Source: Prorocentrum cordatum
Lineage: Eukaryota > Sar > Dinophyceae > Prorocentrales > Prorocentraceae
Assembly: GCA_963575745.1 (NCBI GenBank)
Contig: CAUYUJ010002080.1
Coordinates: 177,049 to 241,048, forward strand
DNA: 64,000 bases
Direction: 5' to 3'
Part shown: in pieces, positions 32,079 through 43,084 of the stretch
Layout: every line of letters begins with the position of its first letter
Position numbering within the stretch: the first letter of the stretch is position 1
Program-made: the position numbers and the translations under genes
Notes under the pieces: generated by a model
What the model was told of the DNA's origin: nothing
Database searches by the model: none
What the model saw: the letters and a program-made list of their open reading frames with translations, nothing else

Positions 32079-32430
32079 GAGAGCTCTCGGCCGCTACGCC
32101 TCCCGTGTGCGGCGCCGTCGTTCTCCCTCGTCTGCGGGGCCCCGCGCGCCTGTACAGGCCCCTTTCGGTTGCGCCGACGAGTGCTTGCCCCGCCCCCGGC
32201 CGCCCAGAGGGGGGGAGGACGGGCGGGGGAGGGGAAGGAAGAAAGGAAGGCAGGAAGGAACATGAGGAGGAGGAGAAGGAGGAGGCGGAGGAGGAGGAGA
32301 GGGGTTCTTCCTCCTCCTCCTCCCCCCGCCACCCTCCTCCTTCAGGGGCAACAGTGGAGGGGCAAGGGCCCGACAACTCACCCTGCCCAGGACCGTTCGC
32401 GCGGTTTCGCTATCCGTGGCCTCTCGCAGA
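31530..32430. repeat. CGG/GAC microsatellites and C-rich tract
   Basis: GCC/GAC triplets at 31640-31900, CGT triplets at 32036-32078, GGA/TCC at 32260-32345. Open frames are artefacts. Confidence 0.85.
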
Positions 32431-32445
32431 TTTATCGGCGATGTA

Positions 32446-33604
32446 TCACCGATTCCAGCTCGGTGTTCCCCACCTTGAGCTGGTCCCCCTTGCCGCTTGC
32501 CCATGGGAAGACGAGGAGGAGGAAAAGGAGGAGATGACGAGATGAGAAGTTGGGAGAGGAGGAGGATCTCCAGGATTTCCGCCATCCCGTAGGGATAAAA
32601 AAGAGGGGGAGGTCAGACGCCAACTTTGGGGTTCAAGCCCTTCGAAACTATCGAGATATTCTCGTCGGGTCTTGGAAACCAGTAGCGTGCACAGTTTGCC
32701 TAAGCGCTTGAGTTGGGCCTGACTTGAAAACACCCATGCAGCACAACACCAGATCATCACACGATTGTGGTAAATTAAGGCCTGTGAGGGATCGACCCAA
32801 CCACTTGGTAAGTGCATTCTGCGTCCTCGGGGTAGACGGGAAGCAAACCATCCACGGATTGGAGTTGGAAGTGCCCACTTTTCAGCCAGTCGGGCAACGT
32901 TTTGATTGCCGAGCCTGTACACACGCTGCACGAACCACCACTTTTGGTCCGGACGTGCGCGGACGAGAAGCGCGCAACGGCAATAGGGGAAGGGGGGAAT
33001 GCGAGGCGCATGCTTGGGTCCTTCCCTTCGTCCGAGCGCCGGCTGAACTAATCAGTAGCGCTGGGATCGAGGCCTGCGCGAAGCAAGCGCGTCTGGCTTC
33101 AACCCGAGCGATCCTGACTGTATCAGCCTGGGGAGCACGAGCACGGCGGGCTGCTTCCTTCGCGAGCTCACCAACCACACAGATTCCTTGGATCATCCAG
33201 TTGAGCCATTTTCTTTCAGCAACATCTCTCCCGTCAAGGTGGGGTGGAACATGAATTATTGCGATGACTGGGTCGCGCTGCTGGCTGGCGGGGGTCCTGG
33301 CTGTGGCCCTCCATAGATCAGCCGGAGGCCTTGACGGCACGCGGAGGTGGCCTTCGTACCAACCCCTAGCTATTTCAGCACACTCGCTAACATACACGAG
33401 CGAGCCCAAGTAGAACTTGACAGCCCATTCGAGGGCCTGGAACTCTCCGCGGGGCACTGTTCGGCTGGCTCCCACCAGAACCCGAGGAGGTGTGGCTCCA
33501 GAGCGAAGGGCAGAACGGAAATAAAGCTTGCGATGGCGAAACCTACCCTGCGGAACCTACAGTCGTGGGCGTCGGCCCCCCCCGAAACATCCCCAAAGAC
33601 AGCG
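32446..33604 (-). pseudogene. RNase H domain and C-terminal region of host LINE
   Basis: The minus frame from 33604 reads FGDVSGGADAHDCRFRRVGF, matching the start of LINE RNase H domains (FxDxSGG...RRxGWA). A frameshift near 33430-33470 moves to the frame ending 32882: TVPRGEFQALEWAVKF (motif with catalytic E), LVYVSECAEIARGW (the usual D is replaced by E), HVPPHLD and GELAKEAARRAR (end motif). Downstream HNRVMIWCCAAWVFSS matches the Cys-containing C-terminal segment seen in dinoflagellate LINEs. In the intact enzyme this domain would degrade the RNA strand during cDNA synthesis. Here it is frameshifted and severed from RT by the nested insertion. Confidence 0.75.
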
Positions 33605-33615
33605 AAGGGTTCATT
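33605..33615. repeat. Target-site duplication, left copy
   Basis: AAGGGTTCATT immediately before the spliced-leader sequence; partner at 38927-38937 (AAGGGCTCATT, 10 of 11 identical). In the host LINE this encodes NEP on the minus strand. Confidence 0.82.
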
Positions 33616-33636
33616 CCGTAGCCATTTTGGCTCAAG
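33616..33636 (+). other. Genomic dinoflagellate spliced-leader sequence (exact)
   Basis: CCGTAGCC...GGCTCAAG matches all 21 fixed bases of the trans-spliced leader known from dinoflagellate mRNAs. The preceding T at 33615 satisfies the variable first base (D) but is also the last base of the target duplication. It forms the extreme 5' end of the nested LINE. This is not an SL RNA gene: the sequence after it continues straight into the LINE, not into a GT donor and SL RNA intron. Confidence 0.93.
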
Positions 33637-33904
33637 TTCGAAACGCTCCCTTGGCGCTTCGAGCTTGGGCGCTGCCAAGGGGTTGGCCCGAGCGTCCTGA
33701 GGTTAAGCCTCGCTTTCTTCTCCAGTCGTGCGCCAAAGCACGCGGTGTTCCAGCCTTCCGTTTGTTCAGTTCGCTGCGATGGGCGGGAAGCGTCTTTCTG
33801 AGAGGCGGGGACACGTGATTCGTCGACTGCTTCTTCGTCGAGGCATCGCAGGAACGCCAGTCGCAGCCAGTCTCGTCGCCGTGGAGCCTCACTTGACCCC
33901 AGCA

Positions 33905-34550
33905 TCCTTACGAAGCTCGAGCACATTGCAGACAGCATCACTGGCCTCAACCAAGTGGTTCTCCAGAGAACGACAGAGGTGAATGAGTTGCGGTCCGCGG
34001 TCCAATCCAGCATCGCTCGCCGTGGGGAGCTAGCTGATCAACTCGCACTTCTCGGGGGGAACGTCTCTCAGCGGCACGCGCAGCTATCTAAGGATCTGGC
34101 AGTCTCCCTTCGCGAACAAGACACATTTATTGAGAGCATGCGCAAGGGTTCCTTGGAGCCCAGACGTCTTTCGCGCTGGATGACAGCGGCATGCCAACAT
34201 CCAGCCGACAGCATAAATGTTCTGAGATCGAGGAGCAGCTGAGGGCCCTTCAGACCGCGCAGCAGGCATCCGCTCAGCAGATTGCTATTATCTTCTCCAC
34301 TTCCTCGGCCTCGCCCTCGGATTTGCCTTCGGCGGCCTCGCCCCCCCGCGCCCCTGCCTCTCGCCGAGCTGCCCTTGAACGCGTGCATCGCGCTGTGATT
34401 GCGGGTTTCACCAGAAAACTAATGCAGACCTCTCGTCGTCGCGCAGGTGAATCTTTTGCGCAGCTGGGCGTTCCCCAAGGACGTCCTCAACCCGCCATCC
34501 GCGCGTGCGACCTGACCAAGACGGTGGTGTTTAGACTTCGCTGATGGTTC
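33905..34550 (+). pseudogene. ORF1-like protein of the nested LINE
   Basis: Reads KLEHIADSITGLNQVVLQRT, then NELRSAVQSSIARRGELADQ and RHAQLSKDLAVSLREQDTFI: heptad-like, coiled-coil forming. After a frame change it continues EIEEQLRALQTAQQASAQQI and a Ser/Pro/Ala linker to about 34545. LINE ORF1 proteins typically bind the element RNA as coiled-coil trimers; here only the coiled coil is visible. Weakly protein-like sequence continues to 35030 (FLSNIAARPPL, HAFICQIYDALVAGIAH). Confidence 0.5.
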
Positions 34551-35209
34551 GCAAGCCTCTGACTTTCTTTCGAACATTGCAGCACGTCCACCCCTGAAGT
34601 CCCCCGGCCCTGTCTCCCCTGGTCAATTCTTCTCTCCGCGTGCGAAACGTGACCTGGGCCCTGGCACGCGCCGCCTGTTCCGCGCACGAGCGCGGGCCGC
34701 CGTCGCGTCGGCAGTCCAACCGACGGGGAAAGAAGTCGGCAGCGACGGCCTGGGCGGCGACATCTTCGTTCTTCGTCGCGCCGAAGATCTTGTCCTGATA
34801 TGGCACCTTGAGCTGGCGTCGAGCTCGCTCCCCCGCCCGCAGATGCGCACTGAGTTCGCCGCTGAACAGGTCGCAGAGCGTCACGCATTTATCTGTCAGA
34901 TTTACGACGCCCTCGTCGCTGGCATTGCGCATCTGAATGAGGGGGCCCCTCTTCAGCAGTTGAGGAACGGGCCATTGGCTGCGGGGGCCACTCACCTGTC
35001 TGCCCCGGCGCGCGGTGAGATGGCGAGCCAGTGTTTCCACTGCGATTGCCCCGGGGCGATGCGGGGCCTTCTCTCGCCGCGCTTGCATCTAATGCCCCGT
35101 CCCATTGCCCCGGGCCTCGGTCTGAGGGCGTTGATTTTTCCGTCTCGCCCGTGGCTCTCCACGAGCCCCCGAGAATTTCAACGAGTCAGGCTTTTGCGCG
35201 GACTCCTTC

Positions 35210-35985
35210 TTGTTTCAAGGTCGGATCGTGGAACGCGCGTGCTTTCTCTGCGGCGGTGCGGGGCCAGAGCGGGAAGGCCCCGCTTTGTTTCCAACGTTTT
35301 CTCTGGCGCTCGAAGGATCTAGACATCGTCTGCGCCCGGGAATCTCATGGCCAAATTGCTGACGTTACGGAATTATCCGAGTGGCTCGTGGCTTTTCCAT
35401 CGGTCATTCTCTTCTACCTCATCGGGCGTCGGCTGGTGGTGCGCGTCCACCCTCGTCTCCTTCTTCTTTTTACTTCTGTCGTTCACGCTTGCATCCTGGA
35501 AGGTCGGGCTCTTGCTACTCATCTCTCTGGCCCTCGCGGTTCAATGCGCATCGTGAATGCCCATGCGCCCAATGCCGACGAACCCCCCCCTTCTATCGTC
35601 GCGCGCTTGAATTGATACGTCGTGCCCTCCCGCCGCCCACGGAATCGCTGACGATTGTTATCGCCGACTGGAACTTTGCCTTTGCTTCTGAGGGGCGCGC
35701 CCGCGCGGGCGGCTCTGGCTGGGCTGCTGGACGCGAAGCGCGCCCCCCCCTGTGTGCATGCACATGCGCTGGGCGGGCGGAACTGCACCAGTCTGGGGGC
35801 ACGGGGAGGGAGGCGAGGGATGGCGCGATCATGCACGCTGCGCGCTTGGACCGTGCGTGCACTAATTCGCCCGCGGCTCTATGGCCAGACCCCACTGTTC
35901 GTGGCAGTGTCTTGGGGCGTCTTCAGTCGGCCACGGTCTCAGATCACCAGATCACATCCCCCCGGTCGTTCATCTTTTTGTGTTT
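35210..35985 (+). pseudogene. AP-endonuclease-like domain of the nested LINE
   Basis: Motifs in family order: FKVGSWNAR (N at about 35232), DIVCARESHGQ (E at about 35340, the metal-binding E), IVIADWNFAF (D at about 35666, matching GDFN), ARLDRACTN and TVSDHQITS (the final SDH, about 35937). A frame change lies between about 35560 and 35610. The domain would nick target DNA for primed reverse transcription. Catalytic residues are largely kept; the reading frame is not. Confidence 0.72.
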
Positions 35986-36519
35986 TCGCAGAGGAATGCC
36001 CCGAGGAGGTTGCTTTCCTGGGTCGCAGAGTCGGAACTTGTTGGGCAGCTTCTCAACGTGGCCGCCGAGCCCCTGACGCCCCCCCCCCCCCCCCCCCTAG
36101 GGAAAAACGTTCGTGGATCAAGGAGTTGATGTTTGAGGTCGCGGAGGCCGTCGTGGAGCCCCTCTCCCCCCGCATGGCCGATGCGACTGAACTTAAACAC
36201 GATCGTGCTTTTCAAGCTCTCGGCGCCTGGGCGCCTGGGGGCATCTTTCCTCTCGCCGACGCTATCCGCGCGCGTCCTGCTCTAGCTGCCCACTTCCCTG
36301 GCGGCGCCCATTGTGGCGCCAGCGCCCCCGCTCTCTGCGCCCGCGCGCAGGATCTTCACCTCGCCCTGCTGGGCGAGCAGGAGAGGGGGCTCGACAGGGG
36401 CGCTTCTCACATCTCTGAAGAGACACTAGATCCGCCCAGAAAGAGAATCACCTGACAGAAAATCACCAGGGCCAAGACGAAACGTAGGACTCGGCCCCAG
36501 GGGACGATTGACCATTACG

Positions 36520-37930
36520 ATTTGCCTACAAGTGTTTCCACAGAACAGGCTGTTGTTACGCTTAGTTGTCACTGGTCTCAGATCTTTGCTGCTCCAGCTG
36601 AAGATCGTTCTACGCGGCTTGCTCTTACAGCTTGTGTTGCTCCTTTCGCTAATGCACCTGCATCGGCCAGCTGTGCTACTGCACTGGAGGAAGGGGTGGA
36701 TGGTTAGTGAGTTTGACTGGAGAGTCTTGGCGAGGGGCCGGGTGGGTAGCATGCCGGGTGGAGATGGGATTCCGCCTTCTGCATGGCGGGTTGACGCAGC
36801 GCTAGACATTTTGCATGATTGCTAGTGCGAGCTCATCGTGCCCCGTCTGGTGAGATCCCAGCCGGCATGAAAGAGAGCCTTCTGGTGTTTCTCCCGAAGG
36901 AAATTCGCGAGCATGAGGTTGGGGAATCGGTTTGCCGTGGCACTTCGGAAACCAGGCCACTGAGCATGGCCAACACGGACGCCAAACTCCCCCCCTCGAT
37001 GGCCTGGGTCCCCCCTCGCAAGACCGCGTTGTAAGGCCTTCTGCGGGAAACGCAGAAGTGCTTCAAGGGTCGTGACATGCTGGTGAATAGTTTGCAGGCG
37101 GAGCTTTTTCTGCTTGAGAAGCACCTGAAGGACAGGTGCGCCGCCGGGCTGGCCCTCGGTGACTTCGAGTCTGCCTCTCCCTTTATTTCGATCCCCTGGG
37201 TTCTCCACGTTCTTGAGGCCACGAGCGCCCCCCAGATTGTCATCTGTTTTTTTTTCGGCGCATCTATGAAGGGAACCCTGCTGTGGCGATTCTTTTTGGC
37301 GAACGTTTTGACGAAATCCGGGCTGGTCGGGGCGCGAGGCAAGGGGGCCCGAGCTCCATGTTACTATTCGTCCTTGCTAATGAGCCCATCGTAGCATGGA
37401 TCCAATCTGAGTTGTCTCAACATGTTGAACTGTCCCTGGCGTATGCGGATGATCTCGGTTTTGGATTGCGGTGTCTATTTGATCGGGGTCAAGCCGCTGT
37501 TTGGGTGCCTCGCCTGTTTTCGCTCCGCCAGAGGTATCGCGCTGAATTTTGCCAAGTGTCAGATTGTCCTTGTATTAGAACAGCTCTTGGACCTGCTTAC
37601 AGATCTGCTCGCCGATCTGGGCCAGTTGTGTCCGCTGATTGAGCTCGCTATGAGAGTTAAGTGCTTGGGGATTTGGATTGGGGACCATGCCGAAAATGTG
37701 GTTCGGGGTGAGAGTAATTTCAAGCTTTCGAAGAGGACGAGGGGGGTTCGGGAGTTGGGACTGGGCCTTGCTCAGTCGATTGTTCTCTGTCTTGCATTAT
37801 GTACCTCGCTCCTGTACTTCACTCTGCAGCTCTATTCGCCGTCCGTCTCTCTCGTGAAGGCGTCTCGTTCGTGTGTCGCGCTGCTTACCGCTGGCCCCTA
37901 CAATTCACTCAACTTGGTCTTCCCTTAGAG
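36520..37930 (+). pseudogene. Reverse transcriptase of the nested LINE
   Basis: VTLSCHWSQIFAAP (36550), GGDGIPPSAWR (36755), ETRPLSMANTDAKL (36950, the upstream RT motif), LALGDFESASPF (motif A, about 37150), GARQGGPSSMLLFVLANEP (motif B, 37338), LAYADDLGF (motif C, catalytic YADD at about 37441), RGIALNFAKCQIVL (motif D, 37531). A stop follows KTAL at 37032, and frame changes lie near 36710, 36815, 37290 and 37470. Catalytic aspartates are intact, so disruption is recent relative to loss of motifs. Confidence 0.8.
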
Positions 37931-38379
37931 TTTCCGCCCCCAGCGCTGATTGCAGAAGCGACGGGGGCTTGTTACACTGCCAGGTGCGATGCTTCCCCTC
38001 AGATGCGTGCCTAGTATCCTGCCATCTTCGATGATGATGACTGGCGCCCGCTCGCCGCGTTCGCGGGCGAGTTCCCACCTCTTTCCTGTTCCGCCTCTTC
38101 GGCTTTAGCGGCTGGATTCCCTCCATGAACCTCAAGGTCCTTTGTGAGCGACCTGATGAGCAGAAACAATACATGACTAAGTTCAAGCTGCACCACCGCC
38201 CCGCCGACCCCCCCTGCCCTGGCCCTTCTAAGGCGCATGAGGAACTGGATCCCTGGGGTTCAGCTTCTGGGCGTTGCTCGTATGATGACATGTTTCAAGC
38301 CCTTATCTATCCGTACTAACATGTACCTTCCGCTTGCGGTCATTTGACTGCTTACCCGAAGTCTCTGCGCGAGTTCTCA

Positions 38380-38700
38380 TTATGCCCCGAAAGGTTGCCT
38401 CATGGGATGCCGCGACGGGAGCCGCGACCTTGACGATATGAAGCATTGCCTCAAATGTCCTCGTCTTCGAGATCTCCTTGGGCGTTGGATGGGCATTTGG
38501 ACCCCGACGTCTCCTGAGGCTCGCCCCGGCGTTTTTCCATTGTTTTTTCCCCCCAGAATGTGGGGCCCGACCGAAGCCTGCTTGTGGCTGTGCTATGTGA
38601 CGCATTCCTAGCCGCACACCATGCCTTCCGTCTCTCTCTGCCTGGTCTCCCCGACCAACACTCCTGAAGCACGGCTTCGCACTCAGGCTCGCAGGCGCTA
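38380..38700 (+). pseudogene. Post-RT Cys/His segment of the nested LINE
   Basis: MGCRDGSRDLDDMKHCLKCP suggests the C-H-C zinc motif that follows RT in many LINEs. HHAFRLSLPGLPDQHS and EARLRTQARR follow in other frames. It marks the 3' coding end; the element ends at 38926. Confidence 0.5.
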
Positions 38701-38926
38701 AGAGTGCCGACGGATCTGGGGTGCGCTGCAGCTTGCTTCCTTTACATAGCGCCGAGTGGTATTGCCGCCGATGGTCAGCTGGCTGCGCGGGGCAGCGGCT
38801 CGCTGACATTTGGGTGGCAAGCCCTCCTTTACATGTCGCGACGTCATGGCTCCAGCCGTGGCGTGAGCCTGCTGCGAAGAGAACCCTAGAGGCCCCCAGG
38901 CTCTGGCATTGAAAGAAAAGAGAACT

Positions 38927-38937
38927 AAGGGCTCATT
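38927..38937. repeat. Target-site duplication, right copy
   Basis: AAGGGCTCATT; see 33605-33615. Confidence 0.82.
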
Positions 38938-39641
38938 GGGCCCACTTCCCCAAGACACGGGCCCGAGCAGGTCTCCATGCAAGAGATCATTCCGCCCCCG
39001 AGATTCAGATGAGGGGGGGGGGGAGTGACAGGTCCAGGGGCCTGGGATGAAGCCTCTCATCCAACAACGCGGGTTGGCTTCAGGTTTGGCGACTGCTTCT
39101 GGAAGCAACGATGCCGACTGAATGTAAGCAGGCGATGATTCTTTTCGGTACACGTCCAACACCGATGCAGTGTCTCGCGGCTGACCTGGCAACGTTCACA
39201 GATGTTGTTCGCGCGCAAATGGGCGTCGAAACTTTGACTTTGGCCACGACAAATTACAGTCACCATGGAGACCATTTGCCCTGATAGCTGTCGCCCTCTC
39301 TTGGCGCGGGTGGGACCTGCCGCGAACTTCTGAAACATATTGCTAAGTGCATCCTCCAGCTCCGCTCCGCGGCGCAACCCTGCAGCTTGCCGCCGCTGCT
39401 TGAACTCCATCGTAGACTCGAGCTGCGGCGCGGCCTGGCCCAGGCACGCGAATTCGGCAGCTCCGAACTTCCAGGAGACACCATCCTTAGCACCGTCACT
39501 CTGCACATCCCACTCCGCAGGCGACGCGCGCGCCCACCCCGCCTCTTGCAGGTCGAGCGTAGTTGTCGAGAGCGCCCCCGGACATGGCGACTGCGCAGCT
39601 CGGGCACGATGCTCATCACATGCTTGGCTGCGGCTGGCCAC
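38938..39641 (-). pseudogene. Zinc-binding region after RT of the host LINE
   Basis: The minus frame 39641-39057 reads LDLQEAGWARASPAEWDVQS, later ANNICERCQVSRETLHRCWT with C-x2-C ... H-x-C. After a stop and frame change, NPRCWMRGFIPGPWT leads to the insertion point at SGPNEP. This is the usual link between RT and RNase H in RNase H-bearing dinoflagellate LINEs. Confidence 0.65.
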
Positions 39642-40199
39642 GCCGACCAGATAGACGGCCTGAGCAGCGGTTTCTGCGGCCGCGCCGAAAGCCAGAGGGA
39701 CGCGCGCCGCCTTGGAAGAAGAGCCCGTGGATCAGCTCCTGGGAGCCGCATGGCCAAGAGCGCGGTGAGACAGCGCCCTCTCTTCGAGGGCCCCGCGGCG
39801 GCCCCCGAACGCTTCCGCTGCCGCGGCGCGTTGGAGCCGAACGCGCCGAAGACCTGGCGACGCGCGCCGCCGATGCCCCGGGCCGCGCCCACCGCGTCTT
39901 CGCTGTCGCCTGCCGCTGCCGCGCAGCTTGAGCAAAGCATTGGCCGCCTTGGCGGCGCCCCCGCGCGCCGCGGCCCTGCCCTGGCGGCGCCCCGCGCTCA
40001 GGTCCGCGGCCGAGTGGGCTGACTGGAGCGCCGCCGGCAGCGATGCGCCTCGCCGCCGAAAAGCATCGACAACTGCAACCGCGTCGCAATCATGGGGGCA
40101 GGTGGCTTCGCTCTCGGGGGAGATGCCGAGGCCGAGATGCTTGAATTCCTTGACTGCGACGAGGGTTCTTTTGACGAGCGCTGCACGCGCGTGCTTCCG

Positions 40200-41430
40200 A
40201 GAACTTGTTGCCCGCTGAGAGAGATCATCGATCCCGGATGCATGGCGCGCGACCTCTTGCGCGCGAGCGGGGCCGGGCACCCCGCGAACCGGGCGCCTTT
40301 GCTGAGCCCCTGCGCGATCGAGCGCGCGGCTAGGAAAATGGGCTTCGGCTCGGAGCCGAGCTGCGCCGAGAGTTTCGGCTGAGGCACAGCTGCAGCTCCA
40401 AGAAGAGAATCGCTGGGGGGAGCCCCTTCTTGGCCGCGCACTTCACAAGCGGCCCCCGCTCGACGCCGTCGTTGAAGGCCTCCCCGTCCTGGAACTCATG
40501 CCCATGCGCGATGCTCAGCCTCGACTGGGGCTCGTCCTGGAGCACCCTGACGAACGCCCCCGTCGAGGGTGCCGTTGCGCCGCATCCCAGCGATCATCCT
40601 GCTGGGCTGACCCATCCTTCATCTGCGCTTCCCTGACCATCGGCCAGGCGACCAGGCGCGGCGCGGCGTCGGCAGACGGCCGACGACGCGGTCGCCGCCC
40701 GACTCCGCGGCGAGCAGCCTACCGATCATGCGCATGACTTGCCGCGGACAGGGGAGGCCCTCCTCGATCATGGCGAAGAGATCGCACGCGTCCCGGGGCC
40801 CCATCCCGCGGCAGGCGCTCGAAGTTGGCGGGCGAGGGGCGGCCCGCGCCCGAAGCCTGCGCGAGCCTCCATGCTCCGCGGCGCCGACCGCAGCTCACTC
40901 GCCGCCATCGGCTCGATCGCCTCGATCTCCGTAAGGGACCTGGCGAAGGTGGAAGTCTCCATGGTGCCCTCGCGAGACGCGGAGCCTCTCCATTTGGACT
41001 GACACTTCTCAACTTTCCCGTCAACGATGCCCGCGGGGTGAACGAGCGTGGCGGAGCCGTCGTCGTACCCGTCGAGCTCGGGCTCGTCGTCCTTGACGCT
41101 GCGATGAACCTGACTTTGCGATGCCGAACGGTCCCAATCTTGAAACTGCCGCAGCGATGGCGCTGCGGCCCGACTGGGCTCGCCAGGCTGCCCGACAACG
41201 CTTCTCTTCCCGATCTGTGAGCTGCTGAGCGCCCGGGTCGCCAGGCCTCCGCACGTCGGCCAGCCGCGCATTCCAGCGACCTTGCGAAGGCGGCAAAGCT
41301 GAGCCAGCCCCGTCGAGCGGCTGGTCCGCCAAGCGTCTGGCTGCCTCCGCCAGTAGCACCACTTGGCTCTCGCCGTTGCGCCTGCGAGTGCCGCGAGGCG
41401 CGCTGGATGACCGCGTGCAACCTGCCCCAC
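40200..41430 (-). pseudogene. Reverse transcriptase of the host LINE
   Basis: Right to left: GWGP (about 40800), ACDLFAMIEEGLPCPRQVMR then GDRVVGRLPTPRRAW (40790-40660), motif A-like QDGEAFNDGVERGPL (about 40490), AAKKGLPPAILFLELQLCL, motif B-like KGARFAGCPAPLARK (about 40295-40250), motif C GIDDLSQ (about 40232-40215), motif D-like HLGLGISPES. Each block is in a different frame, so the gene is heavily broken, but the order and both catalytic aspartates of motif C are visible. Confidence 0.6.
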
Positions 41431-41989
41431 CAGCCTGCCACCCCGCCCTTGAGCGGTTGACTCCGAACACCAGCCGGCGCAAGGGCAAGACCTGCAGCGT
41501 GAAGCCCTCGCGCCTGGAGAGCCCGGGCATTCGGGGGCCGTTGTGGCTGGTGGTGGCGCGCTCCGCTGCGCCGATCACGACTCGTTGGCCCAAGGACCTC
41601 CTTCTTCGACGGCGACGTCAACATCGAGCCCCTCCAGGTCGGGGCCACCGCCCGAAAAGCTCGAGGCAGCGGGCCCAGGGGCCGAGGAGGCCTCGTCGCT
41701 GGGCTTTTTGGGCCTCGCGGCTGGGAAAGCACCAGGGAAGAAATATTCGCAGCCGGCCTTGATGCGCTCGCGAGCTAGCTCGACCGTCTTGTGCCGCGCG
41801 GCCTTGGCAACGCTGTTCTTAGACCCCGCGGCGGGAGCGCGGGGGAAGGGCGGGGCATTCGTGGGGGCGGGGGCGACTTGTCAAGAACGCGTCGCCATCT
41901 GTCGACCCACGCCTCCCAAGCGAGCCTCGAGGCCACAGCGCGGGCTCCAAGGCACATCGGCCATCGCAGACGCGCCGTGCATGCACGGG

Positions 41990-42830
41990 AGACAAGTCTC
42001 AGAAGCAACCGCACTATCGATATGCGAAACACCTGCGCTCCCTACGCAAGTAATTTCTAGATCAGCTTTTTTGGTGAGTCCTTGCCCTTGGATTCGCTTC
42101 CAGAATGCCGAACGCTGAAACACATCGATGTCTATGTTGAGATCACCGACAAAGAACCACGGAAGCTGCGCACGCTGAATGAGAGCTCCAAGCTTGGCGA
42201 AACGTCGCAGATCTTCTCCGTCAAATCCAACTGACGGATGCGCATAGAAGACTATGGCGATGATGGAAGACCCAGCCACATGCAAGACGAGTGGAAGCAA
42301 TCCGTCGAAGACGTGTGAGCCTGCTGCGCAAAAATTGGGCACCGCAGAGGCCTTCGGGATGACCCTGCGACATGAAGAGGTCCCCGCCCTCGTTGGCCTT
42401 TCCCACGCTGGCCCTCGACGTCGCTCTTCCCGTCGCACGGGCTGGGTTGCCGATGGACCTCCACTTGACCACCCTGCCGTTGCGAGCCCACTTCGGGCGT
42501 GCGCGGCAGCCGGCGTGGGTCTCGGTGAGGCTGGTGCATTGGTACCTCTCCAGGGAGACAGGCGCGCTGATGCGACTCCAAGCCTCGGGTCCCAAGCATG
42601 TGACGCTCGCGAAGAACATGCTGCAGATCTGGGCTTGCGTCGCAGCCCTCGGCGCCCGGCGGCTCAGGCGGCTCGCTGGCCGAAGGGGCCGCGGGGCTCT
42701 CGGCCGCCGCGCGGCCTGGCAGCTGCGGGTCGACCTCCGCAACCTGCGGCGCCGCCTGCGAAGCTGCGTCCACGCCCGCAGCCGCAGCTGCCCGTCGCTT
42801 TTCCATCTCATCTTGGATCTTGGCCTCTGA
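41990..42830 (-). pseudogene. AP-endonuclease-like domain of the host LINE
   Basis: FFASVTCLGPEAW (about 42620), TSLTETHAG (catalytic E at about 42523), KANEGGDLF (42380), FFVGDLNIDID (about 42150, the GDxN motif), GVSHIDSAVAS (about 42020). A frame change near 42390 separates the two halves. The final SDH motif was not found. Confidence 0.65.
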
Positions 42831-43084
42831 CGGTGCGCCTGGTGCTGGAGCGGCGCTGGCCGCGGCGGCGGCGGCGGGCGGCGGCGCCGCGCCCGCGGCG
42901 CGGCCTGGCCTGCGCCCGGCGCTCCAGCGCCCCGTCCGCACCACCCATAGTGCGCCGCTTCTTGGTCGCCATCCGCTTCAGCGCGCGTTCCTGCAACTAC
43001 TTGGTCCTGAGGCGCTACTTCGTCTGCGCGCTTTCCTTGGCGGCCCTCAGCCCCTGCCCCGTCTTCTTCAGCTCGGTCTTCTCC

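Larger units (their letters stand above)
33616..38926 (+). mobile_element. Nested LINE retrotransposon beginning with the spliced leader
   Basis: 5311 bp between the two 11-bp target duplications. Order: SL (33616-33636), 5' leader with an inverted repeat (CTTGGCGC ... GCGCTGCCAAG), coiled-coil ORF1 (about 33905-34550), AP-endonuclease-like domain (about 35210-35980), RT (about 36520-37720), post-RT segment with Cys/His motif (38380-38480), short purine-rich A-containing 3' end (GAAAGAAAAGAGAACT at 38911-38926). It lacks an identifiable RNase H. At least six frame changes and several stops make it inactive. The SL at the exact insertion edge implies that the template RNA was trans-spliced. 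Confidence 0.88.

Noticed and set aside
33198-33218. GAGCCATTTTC on the plus strand near the RNase H end
   Set aside because: Short overlap with the SL by chance, inside the RNase H coding sequence.
33615-33640. SL RNA gene
   Set aside because: No GT donor or SL RNA body follows the leader; it runs straight into LINE sequence.
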